Below are positions 13,401 to 22,200 of a DNA stretch of 64,000 nt, piece after piece; position 1 is the first letter of the stretch, and each line of letters opens with the position of its first letter. A program made the translations under genes and the position numbers. Below the pieces are notes generated by a model. It ran no database searches, was not told where the DNA came from, and worked only from the letters and a program-made list of their open reading frames with translations. Source of the DNA: Hyposmocoma kahamanoa (lineage: Eukaryota > Arthropoda > Insecta > Lepidoptera > Cosmopterigidae). The stretch lies in the NCBI RefSeq assembly GCF_003589595.1, contig NW_020655294.1, forward strand, positions 2,533,661 through 2,597,660, given 5' to 3'.

Positions 13401-14975
13401 GATCAGGATGAGGAGGATTAAGAAACGCCATTTGCTGTTTATCTGGAATAAAAGAAAAATAATTAACCTACAAGACTGTAATAGACAAGACAGCAGACTT
13501 TAGTAATTCCTACGCTGTGTGCTCAAAAAGCGGGTATTAGCTACAAACAAAAGCGCATCAACCTTTAAACTTTGGCTTTAGACTGTTCTTGTCGCAAGTT
13601 GGATTTAAAGCTCACGTGTCCAACTTAACACGCTACTACTAACCTAAACGCTATTACTAACCACAGTATTGACATAATCTCTCATATACTTAAGAGATTT
13701 AGCGGGGATGTTACTACGGATGGGCACGTTCTCCTCTCCGCCTTTCTGCACCACTCGTCGAGAGCGCACTTTACGGCCGTGCCTTTGCCTGAAAACATTT
13801 TTATAAAGTCTACTTTAATATTAACTGTATACATATACTTAATGCCTTTTTCCCATTGGGGTAGGTAGAAACGACAACCTTCAACTTGCTACTCCGAATC
13901 ACACAACGTGGTCAATGCTGATTTGGGAAATCATGAAGTCATCACTTTTAACAAAGAAAACTTGTAAAACTTAGCCAAACATGTGGGTTTCCTTGAAATT
14001 AACGCCTATCTTATCCAAATACATGCGTGCACATTGATATTTCGTTATCGATCAGAATATTTGGAGTCAATGATTCAGGAAGATTAATTTTGTTTTTGAA
14101 TTTGAATGATACCTATTTTTGAATGACAATTTGTCATTCAAAAATAGGTAAGAATAAAAGTTACTGCTAGTGTTTTATAGCCAATAATTGAAGTCCGTCT
14201 GTAATGCGCTGGAGTCTTTCTAGACCAAAAGTCAGACTAGTCTATGCCTTAATTTCTTTTCACTAGTCGGCTCTTCACGTAATAATCGTTTCTGAAATCC
14301 TCTATTGGTAAAGTAATAAATGTTTAGCGTTTCTAAATGAAATTATATTGAGTTTAGTTCCCTTATTTAGAATAAGGGAAGTTTATGTGAACTATTTACT
14401 TGAACTATAAGATCAACTTACCGATGTCTACCACCTTTCTTCTTTCTTCGGCTGTAAGGCGTGGAATAGCCATGAGCTGAAGGTCCCCCATCTCTCTCAT
14501 CATACAAACTGTCTGCTGCGTCAATCCTATCATAAATATCTGTAGGAATACTTGAACAAACCAGAGCCGTTGATGTTTCAGAAAACGGTTTTACATCTGT
14601 TCTTGGGCTACTAGGATAGCTAGTGCACTCTATGTCAATCGACATTGTCAACCCTTGGTCTGTGGCCTCATCTTCACTGGAATACTGAGACGTATCTGTC
14701 GCTAAGCCATCTCCACTTGAAGGTATATCTTTTAAATCTATAGTATCAACGTTAGTACTGGCTGCTGGAAAAGATATCTCCTTCCCTTCAACGTAAGTCT
14801 GAGAGATACGATACTGTTTCTTTAGTTCTTCGTTGGTGTAAACGTCTGTATTCATGATTGAAGGTATCTGGATGGATGAGCGACGGGAATCGTTGCCAAT
14901 GGCTTCGGAGTAGCTCAAAGACCTTTCTAGGGGACGGGGTTTCGGACTGCTTCTATGTTCAAGATTGGGTTCCAT
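4152..14975 (-). CDS. Irk: Inwardly rectifying K+ channel, Kir gene 1 (9 coding exons, complete)
   Basis: Predicted Kir channel subunit that passes K+ across the plasma membrane; family members are tetramers gated by PIP2. Join (minus): 14422..14975, 13662..13788, 13254..13442, 10898..10969, 10713..10820, 9422..9528, 8472..8624, 5505..5624, 4152..4473. These sum to 1752 nt, an uninterrupted 583-aa frame plus TAA, and all junctions are GT..AG. Visible in order: Ser/acidic-rich N-terminus (1-184), slide-helix region with RRVVQKGGEENV, TM1 (about 233-256), extracellular Cys, filter MTIGYGIR (291-298), second Cys in EECPEA, TM2, then the cytoplasmic immunoglobulin-like domain with FSKKAT, RDGELVLQFRVWDL, WPITVVHVIDAESPLYDFS and SYLSKEIIWGYRF. 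The N-terminus is longer than in vertebrate Kirs. The residue aligned with Kir2.1 D172 is Ser. A minus-strand AATAAA lies at 3790-3795, about 360 nt after the stop. Family assignment is firm; which insect Irk it is remains open. Confidence 0.95.
4535..4968. mobile_element. Penelope-like element fragment, two inverted terminal copies
   Basis: Left copy (4535-4700) and right copy (4825-4965) are inverted versions of one about 130-bp sequence that contains ACCTGTAAAGGGCCCGAAAC and GTCGG on one strand. The 120-bp AT-rich interior has no coding. The same terminal sequence flanks a Penelope protein fragment at 22.6-23.3 kb, which identifies the family. Located in the last intron of Kir gene 1. Confidence 0.75.
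5005..5375 (+). repeat. Dispersed repeat family E, copy 1
   Basis: GGCTTTATTTCAGAATTCAT, TCTATTTAGTTCAGTTGATA, ATTGGTATATGTAAAGTA and CCAAAGTGATTGGTTCAACA recur in order at 9925-10335. Both copies are in Kir gene 1 introns. Confidence 0.65.
5505..5624 (-). CDS. Irk: Kir gene 1 exon 8 (FEIVV ... EIIWGYRF)
   Basis: 120 nt, acceptor TTGTAG|G and donor CG|GTCAGT. Encodes FEIVVTLNGSSKNMGTVTQS and then RTSYLSKEIIWGYRFKNVL, the conserved end of the Kir cytoplasmic sandwich. Length and phase equal those of Kir gene 2 exon 8. Confidence 0.95.
6140..6360 (+). repeat. Dispersed repeat family F, copy 1
   Basis: GTAATCATAGCATAATGAAC, ACAGGTCGCACGTCTTGCGG and GAATTCACGCGCAGTGTTGG match 19775-19975 in order. 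Confidence 0.6.
7395..7500 (-). mobile_element. LINE 3'UTR fragment
   Basis: Reverse complement contains GAGTTTCTTGCTCGTTCTTT and TCAGGGAAGTCAGC, as in the LINE 3' ends at 32 and 60.3 kb. Confidence 0.5.
7495..7530 (+). repeat. (AAT)n microsatellite
   Basis: AATAATAATAATAATAACAATAAC-type tract, between two LINE fragments, probably a LINE tail. Confidence 0.75.
7555..7790 (+). mobile_element. Non-LTR retrotransposon C-terminal fragment
   Basis: Plus frame from 7559: KAETEKRRKYLDLAHEITDM, IIPIVLSANGLIPVSLSNSL, RRLDFCG, then MQKAVLLDTARIVR and stop. The K-Y-x-D-L ... I-P-I-V ... L-x-x-A-x-L-L-x-T-A-R-I-x-R pattern is the common end of LINE polyproteins. A CCTCTCCCA/TGGGAGAGG inverted pair follows at 7840-7895. 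Confidence 0.75.
8133..8369 (-). mobile_element. LINE fragment carrying an inverted duplication
   Basis: Minus frame DLVKTYIKCILIEKSCYKIE, DYALDKDVWKDD matches the LINE at 60.2 kb. A 27-bp inverted copy of its own sequence is inserted at 8233-8290. In the intron between exons 7 and 8 of Kir gene 1. Confidence 0.65.
8233..8290. repeat. Perfect 27-bp palindrome in a LINE fragment
   Basis: Arms 8233-8259 and 8264-8290 (ATAAAGATGTATGGAAAGAC ...), loop GTCT. Other copies of the LINE have the sequence once. Confidence 0.85.
8472..8624 (-). CDS. Irk: Kir gene 1 exon 7 (HVID-SPLY motif)
   Basis: 153 nt, acceptor TTTCAG|T and donor AG|GTAAAA. Encodes TLEGEMVQNY and then FLLWPITVVHVIDAESPLYD, diagnostic of the Kir cytoplasmic domain. 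It ends ...DMMDYR across the splice. Confidence 0.96.
8690..8865 (+). mobile_element. Non-LTR retrotransposon C-terminal fragment
   Basis: Plus frame GRGRPRRSYIDQIKEKTG, SYKEVKELDRKDDWKMHSP with a GATGATGATGA tail, a typical LINE 3' end in Lepidoptera. In an intron of Kir gene 1. Confidence 0.7.
8915..9008 (-). repeat. Family A, partial copy
   Basis: CACGCCTGTCCATAGAAGTT, GCTCTGAGGGGCACTGCCAC and ATCACCCTGAAACG; only the tail half of the unit. Confidence 0.55.
9148..9382 (+). repeat. Family A copy
   Basis: From CGTTCGTCCAGGAAGGAGTT through the near-palindromic core AGTAATATAAGCATTACTGC to CGACTTGTTCGTCCCG. In an intron of Kir gene 1. Confidence 0.65.
9422..9528 (-). CDS. Irk: Kir gene 1 exon 6 (cytoplasmic domain, RDG strand)
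   Basis: 107 nt, acceptor TTCCAG|GTG and donor CG|GTAAAT. Encodes VCLRDGELVLQFRVWDLLHV and the following beta strand, the classic Kir RDG-x-L-x-L-x-F-R-V motif. The same 107-nt length recurs in Kir gene 2. Confidence 0.95.
9680..9790 (-). mobile_element. tRNA-like SINE fragment
   Basis: Minus strand contains GTGGGTTCAAATCCCATAGG (box B-like) and a tail with ACAAAAATTTC..ATTAAT. A second box B-like sequence faces the other way at about 9750, suggesting a rearranged copy. In an intron of Kir gene 1. Confidence 0.45.
9925..10335 (+). repeat. Dispersed repeat family E, copy 2
   Basis: Same order of segments as 5005-5375 with about 40 extra bases near 10130-10180. No coding seen; class unknown. 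Confidence 0.65.
10713..10820 (-). CDS. Irk: Kir gene 1 exon 5 (TM2 and linker)
   Basis: 36 codons, phase 0 at both ends (TTTTCAG|ATC ... ACT|GTAAGT). Reads IVAGTAMSGGLSSLLFTKLI and then RPNKQ...FSKKAT. It completes TM2 and enters the cytoplasmic domain. The Kir2.1 D172 position is Ser here. Confidence 0.95.
10898..10969 (-). CDS. Irk: Kir gene 1 exon 4 (selectivity filter)
   Basis: A 72-nt exon of 24 codons, phase 0 at both ends, starting MTIGYGIRFPNEECPEA. It holds the K+ filter TIGYG, the following Arg, the second conserved extracellular Cys and the first turns of TM2. The matching exon in Kir gene 2 is also exactly 72 nt. Confidence 0.97.
11045..11195 (+). mobile_element. Decayed LINE 3' end
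   Basis: GGGAAAGAGAGGTGGAAGAT, GATACGACGAAAAGG and GAAATCAAGTAGGTGCACGA resemble the R-G-R-P-R...D ... EVK coding of the element at 8.7 kb, with frameshifts. Confidence 0.4.
11940..12065 (+). repeat. TG / GA / GAGT compound microsatellite
   Basis: Alternating GTGTGT, GAGAGAGA and GAGTGAGT runs in the third intron of Kir gene 1. Confidence 0.85.
12543..12764 (-). mobile_element. tRNA-derived SINE with (ATT)n tail
   Basis: On the minus strand the unit begins with a tRNA-like head: GCCTCCGTGGCCGAACGGTT (box A region) and AGGTTCGAGTCCCGGGCC (box B). A unique body and a (TTA/ATT)n tail follow. It is not a functional tRNA gene, because the head runs into the SINE body. It sits in intron 3 of Kir gene 1. 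Confidence 0.75.
13254..13442 (-). CDS. Irk: Kir gene 1 exon 3 (TM1, turret, pore helix)
   Basis: 63 codons, phase 0 at both ends (TTCCAG|ATA ... CAG|GTATGC). Starts INSKWRF, then a hydrophobic TM1 (FLILLILISHFTFWLLFAT), an extracellular turret with QHCVNGTS (conserved Cys and a possible N-glycosylation site), and pore helix FAGLLMMSVETQ. The exon stops immediately before the selectivity filter. Confidence 0.96.
13662..13788 (-). CDS. Irk: Kir gene 1 exon 2 (pre-TM1 slide-helix region)
   Basis: Acceptor TTTTCAG|G and donor GTG|GTTAGT; 127 nt entering at phase 2. It reads RHGRKVRSRRVVQKGGEENV and then ...SLKYMRDYVNTV. This is the conserved basic R-x-V-x-K-x-G segment just before the first membrane helix of Kir channels. 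Confidence 0.93.
14111..14149. repeat. Perfect 18-bp palindrome in Kir gene 1 intron 1
   Basis: ACCTATTTTTGAATGACA, loop ATT, exact complement. Could extrude as a cruciform or fold in the pre-mRNA. Confidence 0.85.
14422..14975 (-). CDS. Irk: Kir gene 1 coding exon 1 (N-terminus)
   Basis: Encodes residues 1-184 plus two bases. The start ATG is at 14973-14975 in a good context (AAAATGG). The exon is rich in Ser, Thr, Asp and Glu and has no membrane segment. It ends with a basic run RRKKKGGRHR and donor CG|GTAAGT. The long cytoplasmic leader is typical in composition of a disordered N-terminus and holds many potential phosphosites. Confidence 0.9.
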
Positions 14976-16695
14976 TTTGGGATTTTTAAAGTTTTTTCAG
15001 TATCTAGTGTTATTAGAAGAATGAAGTATTCGAATATATACGAAATTGTTATTGGAGGAAATTTATAATTTGGAATGTCAGAAATTTTAGCGTGGTATTG
15101 CCCAGATTGAAAAAACTTGTTATTTTCATTAACAAGCCAGAATGTAGTTCTTCAGTCTTGGTAGTTTAACATTTTTAATCTCATCCGTTTTCACATTTCA
15201 ATCCTCACTTATTTGAAAACAGCAGAATTTATTTGCTGCTAAACTATGATATTATAATTCTATGTACATTACCCTTTTTAAGACTTGCACAGTTGAGTTA
15301 CATTATTTATACGACGCACTTTGATGTATATAAACATGTCGGTACATAATATAGTTCTTAATCGCACAAACTTAAAGGAAAAAAATATCCATTGTGGTAA
15401 ACTATCTAATGCACATAGAGCATTCCAACTACTCAAGGTAACTTGACATTATGAAAATTATTGACTTTGCAACAAACGTGTTTCTAGGTAGGTGTCCCAG
15501 TGAGCACTATCTTGAAGATAACAACTTGAAGATAGCGAACGAGGCGTGATAGGAAAACGAAGATACCTGATAAGAAGAGGATCAGAACAAAAGTTGAATT
15601 TTGTGGACCAGTGGACATACACTCCAGATTATGACTGAAAACAAACATTCCTTGATCATTTTGGTCCATATGACGCCTCCGAAGTCGATTTGTTTGTCTC
15701 TGGTTTTCATTATACAAGGTATTCTGGGATTTGTATCTCAGTGGATGACAGAAATAAGCTATTTTGATCTGAACAATGAGCAAAATTGTCTAAGCACCAT
15801 TTTCTACCGTTACCAAATATGTCGTGATATCAGTAACATCAGTTTATTGATAAGAATGATTTTTGTCATAATAATCATTATATTCAGAATTGTTGTGACA
15901 TTGGAAACTGCGCACTAAGATTTTGCAGTACAGACGGTGACCACAAATACCGTTCACTAAAATTCTATACAAACACAGACGCTGTTAGGCGGGAAGTGAC
16001 CAAGCGTCACTATGAGACATCATGTGACTGGCGATGAACTCCTTACACATACCCTACTTTTTATATTGTTTATATTTGGTATGCATCATGGATCTATTTA
16101 CTACGTACACAAAATTTAAATCCATGTTAATACAAATGCAATTGTAAACAATGGCAAGACAAGCTACTTATCCAGTGACAGCTTAGCGATGATCCTTTAA
16201 ATCGAAGATTACACTGTTAGGCATTGAATGCACTTCGCTCAAAAGAAACGCGCCTTGTAGAAGCCCCAACACAACATTATGTAGGTTCCATTAGTACGCC
16301 TTGTGTGAGCCGAATTAAAAACTAGCTTTAACTCAAATTTGGCCACAGTAGCACTCCTTATAGGATCCTGAGCCTCCTATAAGGTTCAGTAGCCAACTTA
16401 AAAGTTTTTTACTTGGCCTATAATACAATATTTTCTTTTTTTTTCAATACAATTATTAATACTTAAAAGTGTAGTGAAGTCAGGTGTAGTATCAACACAG
16501 ATATCATTTTTGCACGGATTCGTTGTCGAGGTATTTGTGTGTATATGCTGGGTGTATATTCTGTTGCCGAGTAGTTATGTCAGCATTACTGCGTTCCGCA
16601 TTGTTAAGATTTGTCTTTTTGCGAAGCAAATCACGTAAACAATTCAACTTTATTACACCACGTTTGAAGCAACAACTGGCTCCGACATATTTATT

Positions 16696-16975
16696 TAGAA
16701 GCAGTAAAGTTCTTTGTGAAAGAGTTTGTCCAGGGAAGTGCTGCCACCTTATCAATTTCTGCCGCAATAATATGAGCATTACTGCGTTCCTGTTTTGAAG
16801 GGTAACCAGTCCCTGACATCACCAGGATGTCAGGGTGACGTGTGCAGTGGTAGAGTCTCTCAAATTTTGCGATTTAAAGCTCTGAGTGGCACTGCAGTTG
16901 TTGTGAATAGGCTTGTCGCTTACCACCAGGTGCGCGACTTGTTCGTTCCGCCACTTGGCACTATAAAGAAACCCA
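16696..16975 (+). repeat. Family A copy
   Basis: GTGAAAGAGTTTGTCCAGGG, ATGAGCATTACTGCG, CGATTTAAAGCTCTGAGTGG and GACTTGTTCGTTCCGCCACT. Contains small internal losses. Confidence 0.65.
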
Positions 16976-17385
16976 AACTTCGACATAATTTTACTTCAAA
17001 GAACAAATTGTAGATCAAATTGTCCCATTGACTACTTCTCATTCATAAGCAAATTCCCCATTTATTCTTCATTTCTCACTCATTCATTGCTCACTACCAT
17101 GGATTTTTGTTATCCAAGTAGGTACGCGGAAGCTGTATAATGATTTTTTTAAATTTGTTTAAAGTTTTTCTTTCACCATACTTTTAAACCACGCAAATGG
17201 CATATTTTTAAAATCCACTGGAATCTTATAATAGAAGCCTATATATACATCGCTCCTTAAAATAATCTCTAACTTGATGAAAACGACTGTCAAGAACAGA
17301 ACTATTCATTTTAGAGCATCATATTAGTGTTACGTATACCACAAATTTTATAGATTTTAAGACTTTCGTGGTTATTCACTAAATG

Positions 17386-17503
17386 ATTATCACTAGTATC
17401 AGGTTTCTTACCACGGTATGACTTCTTTTTATTTAACCGTTCCGAAATATCGGGAAAATAAAAAGAAGTCATACCGTAGTAAGAAACCTGATACTAGTGA
17501 TAA
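17386..17503. repeat. Long hairpin: 49-bp arms, one mismatch noted
   Basis: Left arm 17386-17434 and right arm 17455-17503 are complementary (TCACTAGTATCAGGTTTCTT on the left) around a 20-nt loop TTAACCGTTCCGAAATATCG. It lies in the spacer between the two Kir genes. A foldback element or fused inverted termini are the likely explanations. Confidence 0.8.
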
Positions 17504-18462
17504 CCACTAATTTTGTTAAAAAAACCAAATTATTCTTAACATAAATTACATTTTCATAAATGTACTGTACCGCTAATGTAACAAAGTTAATTTCTTTGAA
17601 CTTTTCTATCAAAGGCACTCTGAGGCTCAGATTGTAAATTACCTTAACCACACGTTTTAGCAGGACAAACATTCTAATAATATAGACGGAATTAACCCAA
17701 GCTAAATGCAAGCTTTCGGTTCCTTTACAAAATTTATTCTACCTACAAAATTCTTCCTTTTATGAATGCGATTAATACATACATGAATGGTTTACATAAG
17801 TATGTGTGTGATTTCTTACCCCAGTTCTCTTCATGACACTATGTACATCCATTCGGAACATTGTTTGTACACCTGACACAATGGACGTACGCAAATATTA
17901 ACTTAGTGACAATAATAATTCATAAAATTGAGAAAATTGTGTTCTCTGTACTCTAGACGATGGTGTACTGGAGTTTTATGTATTTTTGTTTAATTTTAGG
18001 TTGGAAAAAGATAGAAATAAAATATTTGGGTTGACACCGATGTTTACGTAATGTTTATTTTTACACAATTTAAATTTAAACAGATATATAATCCTTATCG
18101 AACAGGCAATATTTCTGAAGTGAATTAAATTACAAAACTCGAAAACTTGAGTGAAACTCGGATATATCATACTGACATAGTTGACATCATTTGGTTAAAT
18201 TTGCGCTTCAGTAATTTAGTCTTAAATTAGCCTAGGCTAAGTTAGTCTTACACAGTTAAACATATATAGTTCTAGATAGATAATATTTATTGACTTACCA
18301 TAAGCATACACAACTGCATAAAATAATAAAGAAAGAAATTCTAAACGTTTACATTTTAAATAATTACATAATCGAAACAGAAATTAAAATCAGTGAAAAT
18401 AAAACCAAGAAAGAAACAAAAAGAAAAGCAAACAACCTAACCAATAGAGGTAAAACAATAAC

Positions 18463-18575
18463 TGAGTGTGCTACAGCAAGCCAAATATGTCACAGCTCAG
18501 TGCATGTTTTGCCTAACAGTAAGAACTGACAGCTAGCTTTCAGCTATCACTTTGAACGTAATACATCGAAGATTA
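18463..18575 (+). repeat. Dispersed repeat with GCTCAGTGCA core, copy 2
   Basis: GTGCTACAGCAAGCCAAATA, GCTCAGTGCATGTTTTGCC and TTTCAGCTATCACTTTGAACG align with 28495-28615. Confidence 0.5.
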
Positions 18576-19041
18576 TATTTATAATTATATTTGAAGGACA
18601 AGAACTGCCTATCTTCTATGGGCTGATATGGAAAATATATAAAAAATAGGAATCAATGCCAAAATATATTTCTAAGCAAATTTCTAATATTAAAATGCAT
18701 ACATATAGGAACTTCTGTCTTTTAACAAGAGGTAGGCACTTACTCCGAATCGGAGCTACCTCTTTCTATTTAAAATGAATTTTAGAAACACAACTAACAA
18801 ATACTATAGTGAATAGTAAACTATAACAAATATAGTTTAAGTCAATCTAAATTAAAATACTTGAAATAAAATATTTGCCCAAATAGAGCCATTTTATCGG
18901 GTCTGTGCTGGCTTTCTTCCATTTGTGTCCGATTCACCCGTCTCGTTTCTATTCGAAATGTTATTAATTTGCATAAAACAAAATCGGGTCGAGAAAACAC
19001 GGGCCCACCAGCTACACTTAACAGTCATTATTCTAACAACT

Positions 19042-19220
19042 TCATATCTTTCCGTCCTTCCTGCGGAAGGATGAAGTCCTGTTGAGAACGAAGCCGGAGA
19101 TCTGGTCGCTGAAGTTCGATGGCGTGTTTGCACGAACTGAGCTGGAGTCCACTGTGTCTTCGACAGAACTGCCGCCCAGAACAGAATAGTCATCATCATC
19201 ACCCAGAAGACATTTCAATC
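19042..19220 (-). CDS. Irk: Kir gene 2 exon 11 (C-terminal tail, stop)
   Basis: Acceptor TTATTAG|GA. The tail reads LKCLLGDDDDYSVLGGSSVE, then a Ser-rich stretch with SGFVLNRTSSFRRKDGKI and TGA at 19042-19044. The LNRT...S-F-x-x-K ending faintly resembles the tail of gene 1. Confidence 0.8.
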
Positions 19221-22200
19221 CTAATAAAACAAAGGGTGATCCCTATTTCGTGGAGTATGTGCTGTAGTTGCGAAGCGTGAAAATTTTGGTTAGTAAGTCC
19301 GGACTTTAACAAAATCCGTAACTGTAAGATTTAAACTTAAGCGAACGCTATTCGACTCTAACGCTAACTCGAAGTTTATCGGGTTATCGGTGAACATTTT
19401 GATTTTTGCGAATGCATACGTGAATTCTGAATTGAGTGCGTAGGTATGTTTGAAAGAATAACCCGAGTTGATACCGACTTTAGTTGGAAAGGGCGCTGTT
19501 AAGACCTACCGGGAAGCTATAGTACTTTGTATCATCAAAGACAGGTTAATACCTATGTATCATTGAATATTTAGTAATTTTGAATATTAAGTTGGTTATA
19601 ACGATAACTGATGATGTATGTGCGCAGTTCGGTAATGCGTACAACATTTTCGACAAGCCGATATGAGGCGAATTGTATGGACGTCTCGCCACTGATGTTC
19701 AGATTGTAATTACATCTTACCGTAATGCTCAACTAAACGAATACACTCGTATAGTATTCCTCCAATTCCTATTTAGGCCGGAATGGAGGGGAGTGTTTGT
19801 AACCATGGCATAATGAACTTTATCGTCAATGATGTAAGATACAAACTAGATGAGAGCCAAAATACAGGTCGCGCGTCTATTGGAGAATTTTCACGCAGTC
19901 ACGAGAATTTCCGTAGCTACCTTATTGTATCTATAGTTTGTACGTTACACAAATTGAGCTATATGATTATAAGAACTACCCTGATTCGTTGTCGACAACT
20001 AGCTTCAACACGATTGCATGTGGCGTTACCATTGTCACTCACTTTTTTCCGACAAACCACATTCACTGTATCCACACGCGAAACTGAAGTAGAAGTATTA
20101 TTGTAAGCATTAAATACTACATTCCACGCACTGGATAGTTTAAATTCATCTTCACAGTAAACAAAAGCCTTAAAATCTATGATTGACCTGAAGTTAATTA
20201 TGTTATGTATAGTTTCGTTACAAAAATTCACTTGCAAATCGTTCCGTGGCAATGTGATTTGAACCTTAGCGTTGTCTACTTCGCTTCTTAGCTGCCCCGT
20301 TCACTATGAGACAATAACCTAACACACATACATACGGTGCTAAATTAACAACGTTTACCAGCCTTTAATTAATAATAATAATAATGTGAAATGTGTCAAC
20401 TACATCAGTACTTGTACCATATGTTCCAGAAAAATAATACGTGACACAATCGGTAAGTCGGGTCACCTGCATGATAGGTAAACTGTTTTCCCAAGTACTT
20501 GTAGTAGTAGTAGTAAGTAGTGTTAACCAACACTACTCAAGTAAATAAGGTAAAATTAATTAAGGAAGGTAAATATTTATTTATTGGTTAATAATTTACC
20601 TGTTGAGTTCGCTGGCGCTACAGTAAGGGGTATCGATGGCTTCTGTAGCATTTAGCTTCTTGTGATCGATTACGTATTTCTGCTTGCGGCTGTCATATCT
20701 GCGGTTGCAATAGCTTTAGCATAAATCTTCAAAAATAGATTTTATTTATTATTTTATATATTATGTAAAATCTATTTTTGATGATTATATATATTCGATC
20801 AAATAAATTAATGAGTTCTTTATAAATAAGTAGGTAATGTCCAAAATGGTCAAACCGGTTTTAATCAAAATTTCGGTAAACAGAATGTAATGGGACCAAT
20901 AATGCTTTTGTTATTTTTCTAAGGATAATGAAGATGCCTAAACAATTTGGCTAATTTCTAAGTTTTTTTTATATAATTTATCCTGGGAAATTGGGCAAGG
21001 TGAGGAAATTTTCTATCGTTGACATGGATTATAGATAATTGTATTTCTTTTAAGTACATACGTTTTAATAATAACTCACTTGACAACTGGCGGAAAACGG
21101 TATCCCCACACGATCTCCTTCGGTGTGTACGAGGTTTGGCTCTGCGTGAATGTACCCATCGACGCAGAAGCACCCTTCAGGCTTATCGCTATCTCGAAGC
21201 TTAAACAGAAGCATTTAGTTGTTTAATTAACTGCCGAAGATCTACAGTATTTGGTTTGCGGAAGATGGCCGAAAAGAAGCCGAAGAAAAATGGACACAAG
21301 ATTTTTAAAACAATTAGGAACGTTATGCCATTCGTTCATTTGCACAAGTTTGGAAATCTGATGTTAAAGGTTCCTGGACCAAACTGCGAGACATAATATG
21401 AAAGATGTTGGTCATCCGACAATGGTGTGTGTTGGGGGTGAGGTGTTAAGACAACAGATTCCGAACACAGCATTATGTTCAGTGGGTAAGTGCAACAGCA
21501 TCTTAGCCAGTCCAAGGAGGCCAGGATATCGTATAACATTTTTTTTATGATACTAAGTAATGGCAGAACAAGCCGTACGCCTGGTGGTAAACGACACGCC
21601 TGTCCATGTTGCAGTGCCACTCAGAGCTTTAAATCGCAAAGATCTGAGGTGCACTGACTCTGCGTCCGTCACCCTGAGACATAAGTTGCCTGTCATTTCA
21701 CCAGCACCCTTACCCTTCAAAACCGGAACGCAGTAATGCTCACATTACTGCTTGGCGGCAGAAATAGGTAAGGTGGCAGTACTTCCCTGGACGAAATCTT
21801 TCACAAGGAGACCTACAGCTACTTACATGGTGAAGTCTATACCTAGTATATATGTATGTGAGGGTGGTGTATCTGTACAAATAAAACCTTTTTTTAAAAA
21901 TAAAAACATTTATACTTTTGTGGCCTGGACTCTGCAATACAAGAAAACGTATCTTTTTTAGATAACGAAATGGATAAAACAGATATGTTTAGGAGGTGAT
22001 TCTTCAGTACACTTACTTGCTATTAGCAAGCTGCACAGGCGTAAAATGATACAGTGCGCTGGCGTCATCGATCACGTGGACCAACGTCACGGGCCACAGT
22101 AAGAACTGTTGGGTCTGCAAAGGCAGAGCTTGGGAGTAGTAGCGAATTATCTCGCCTTCTTTGGTCCTGAAACTCGACAAGGAGGTGAATGAATTTAAAT

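Larger units (their letters stand above)
15000..19041. other. Spacer between Kir gene 2 stop and Kir gene 1 start
   Basis: No further exon recognised. It holds a family A copy (16.7-17.0 kb), the long hairpin at 17.4 kb and the repeat at 18.5 kb. The promoter and 5'UTR of Kir gene 1 should lie here, but no TATA or initiator could be fixed by eye. Confidence 0.6.

Noticed and set aside
18894..19202. 102-codon minus-strand ORF starting with four Met
   Set aside because: It is an out-of-phase shadow of Kir gene 2 exon 11; the GATGATGATGAC stretch reads as Asp in the true frame.
19220..20600. Direct splice of Kir gene 2 exon 9 to exon 11
   Set aside because: It gives a stop within seven codons (reading IEMSSG then TGA), while the 41-nt exon at 20043-20083 restores a long frame.
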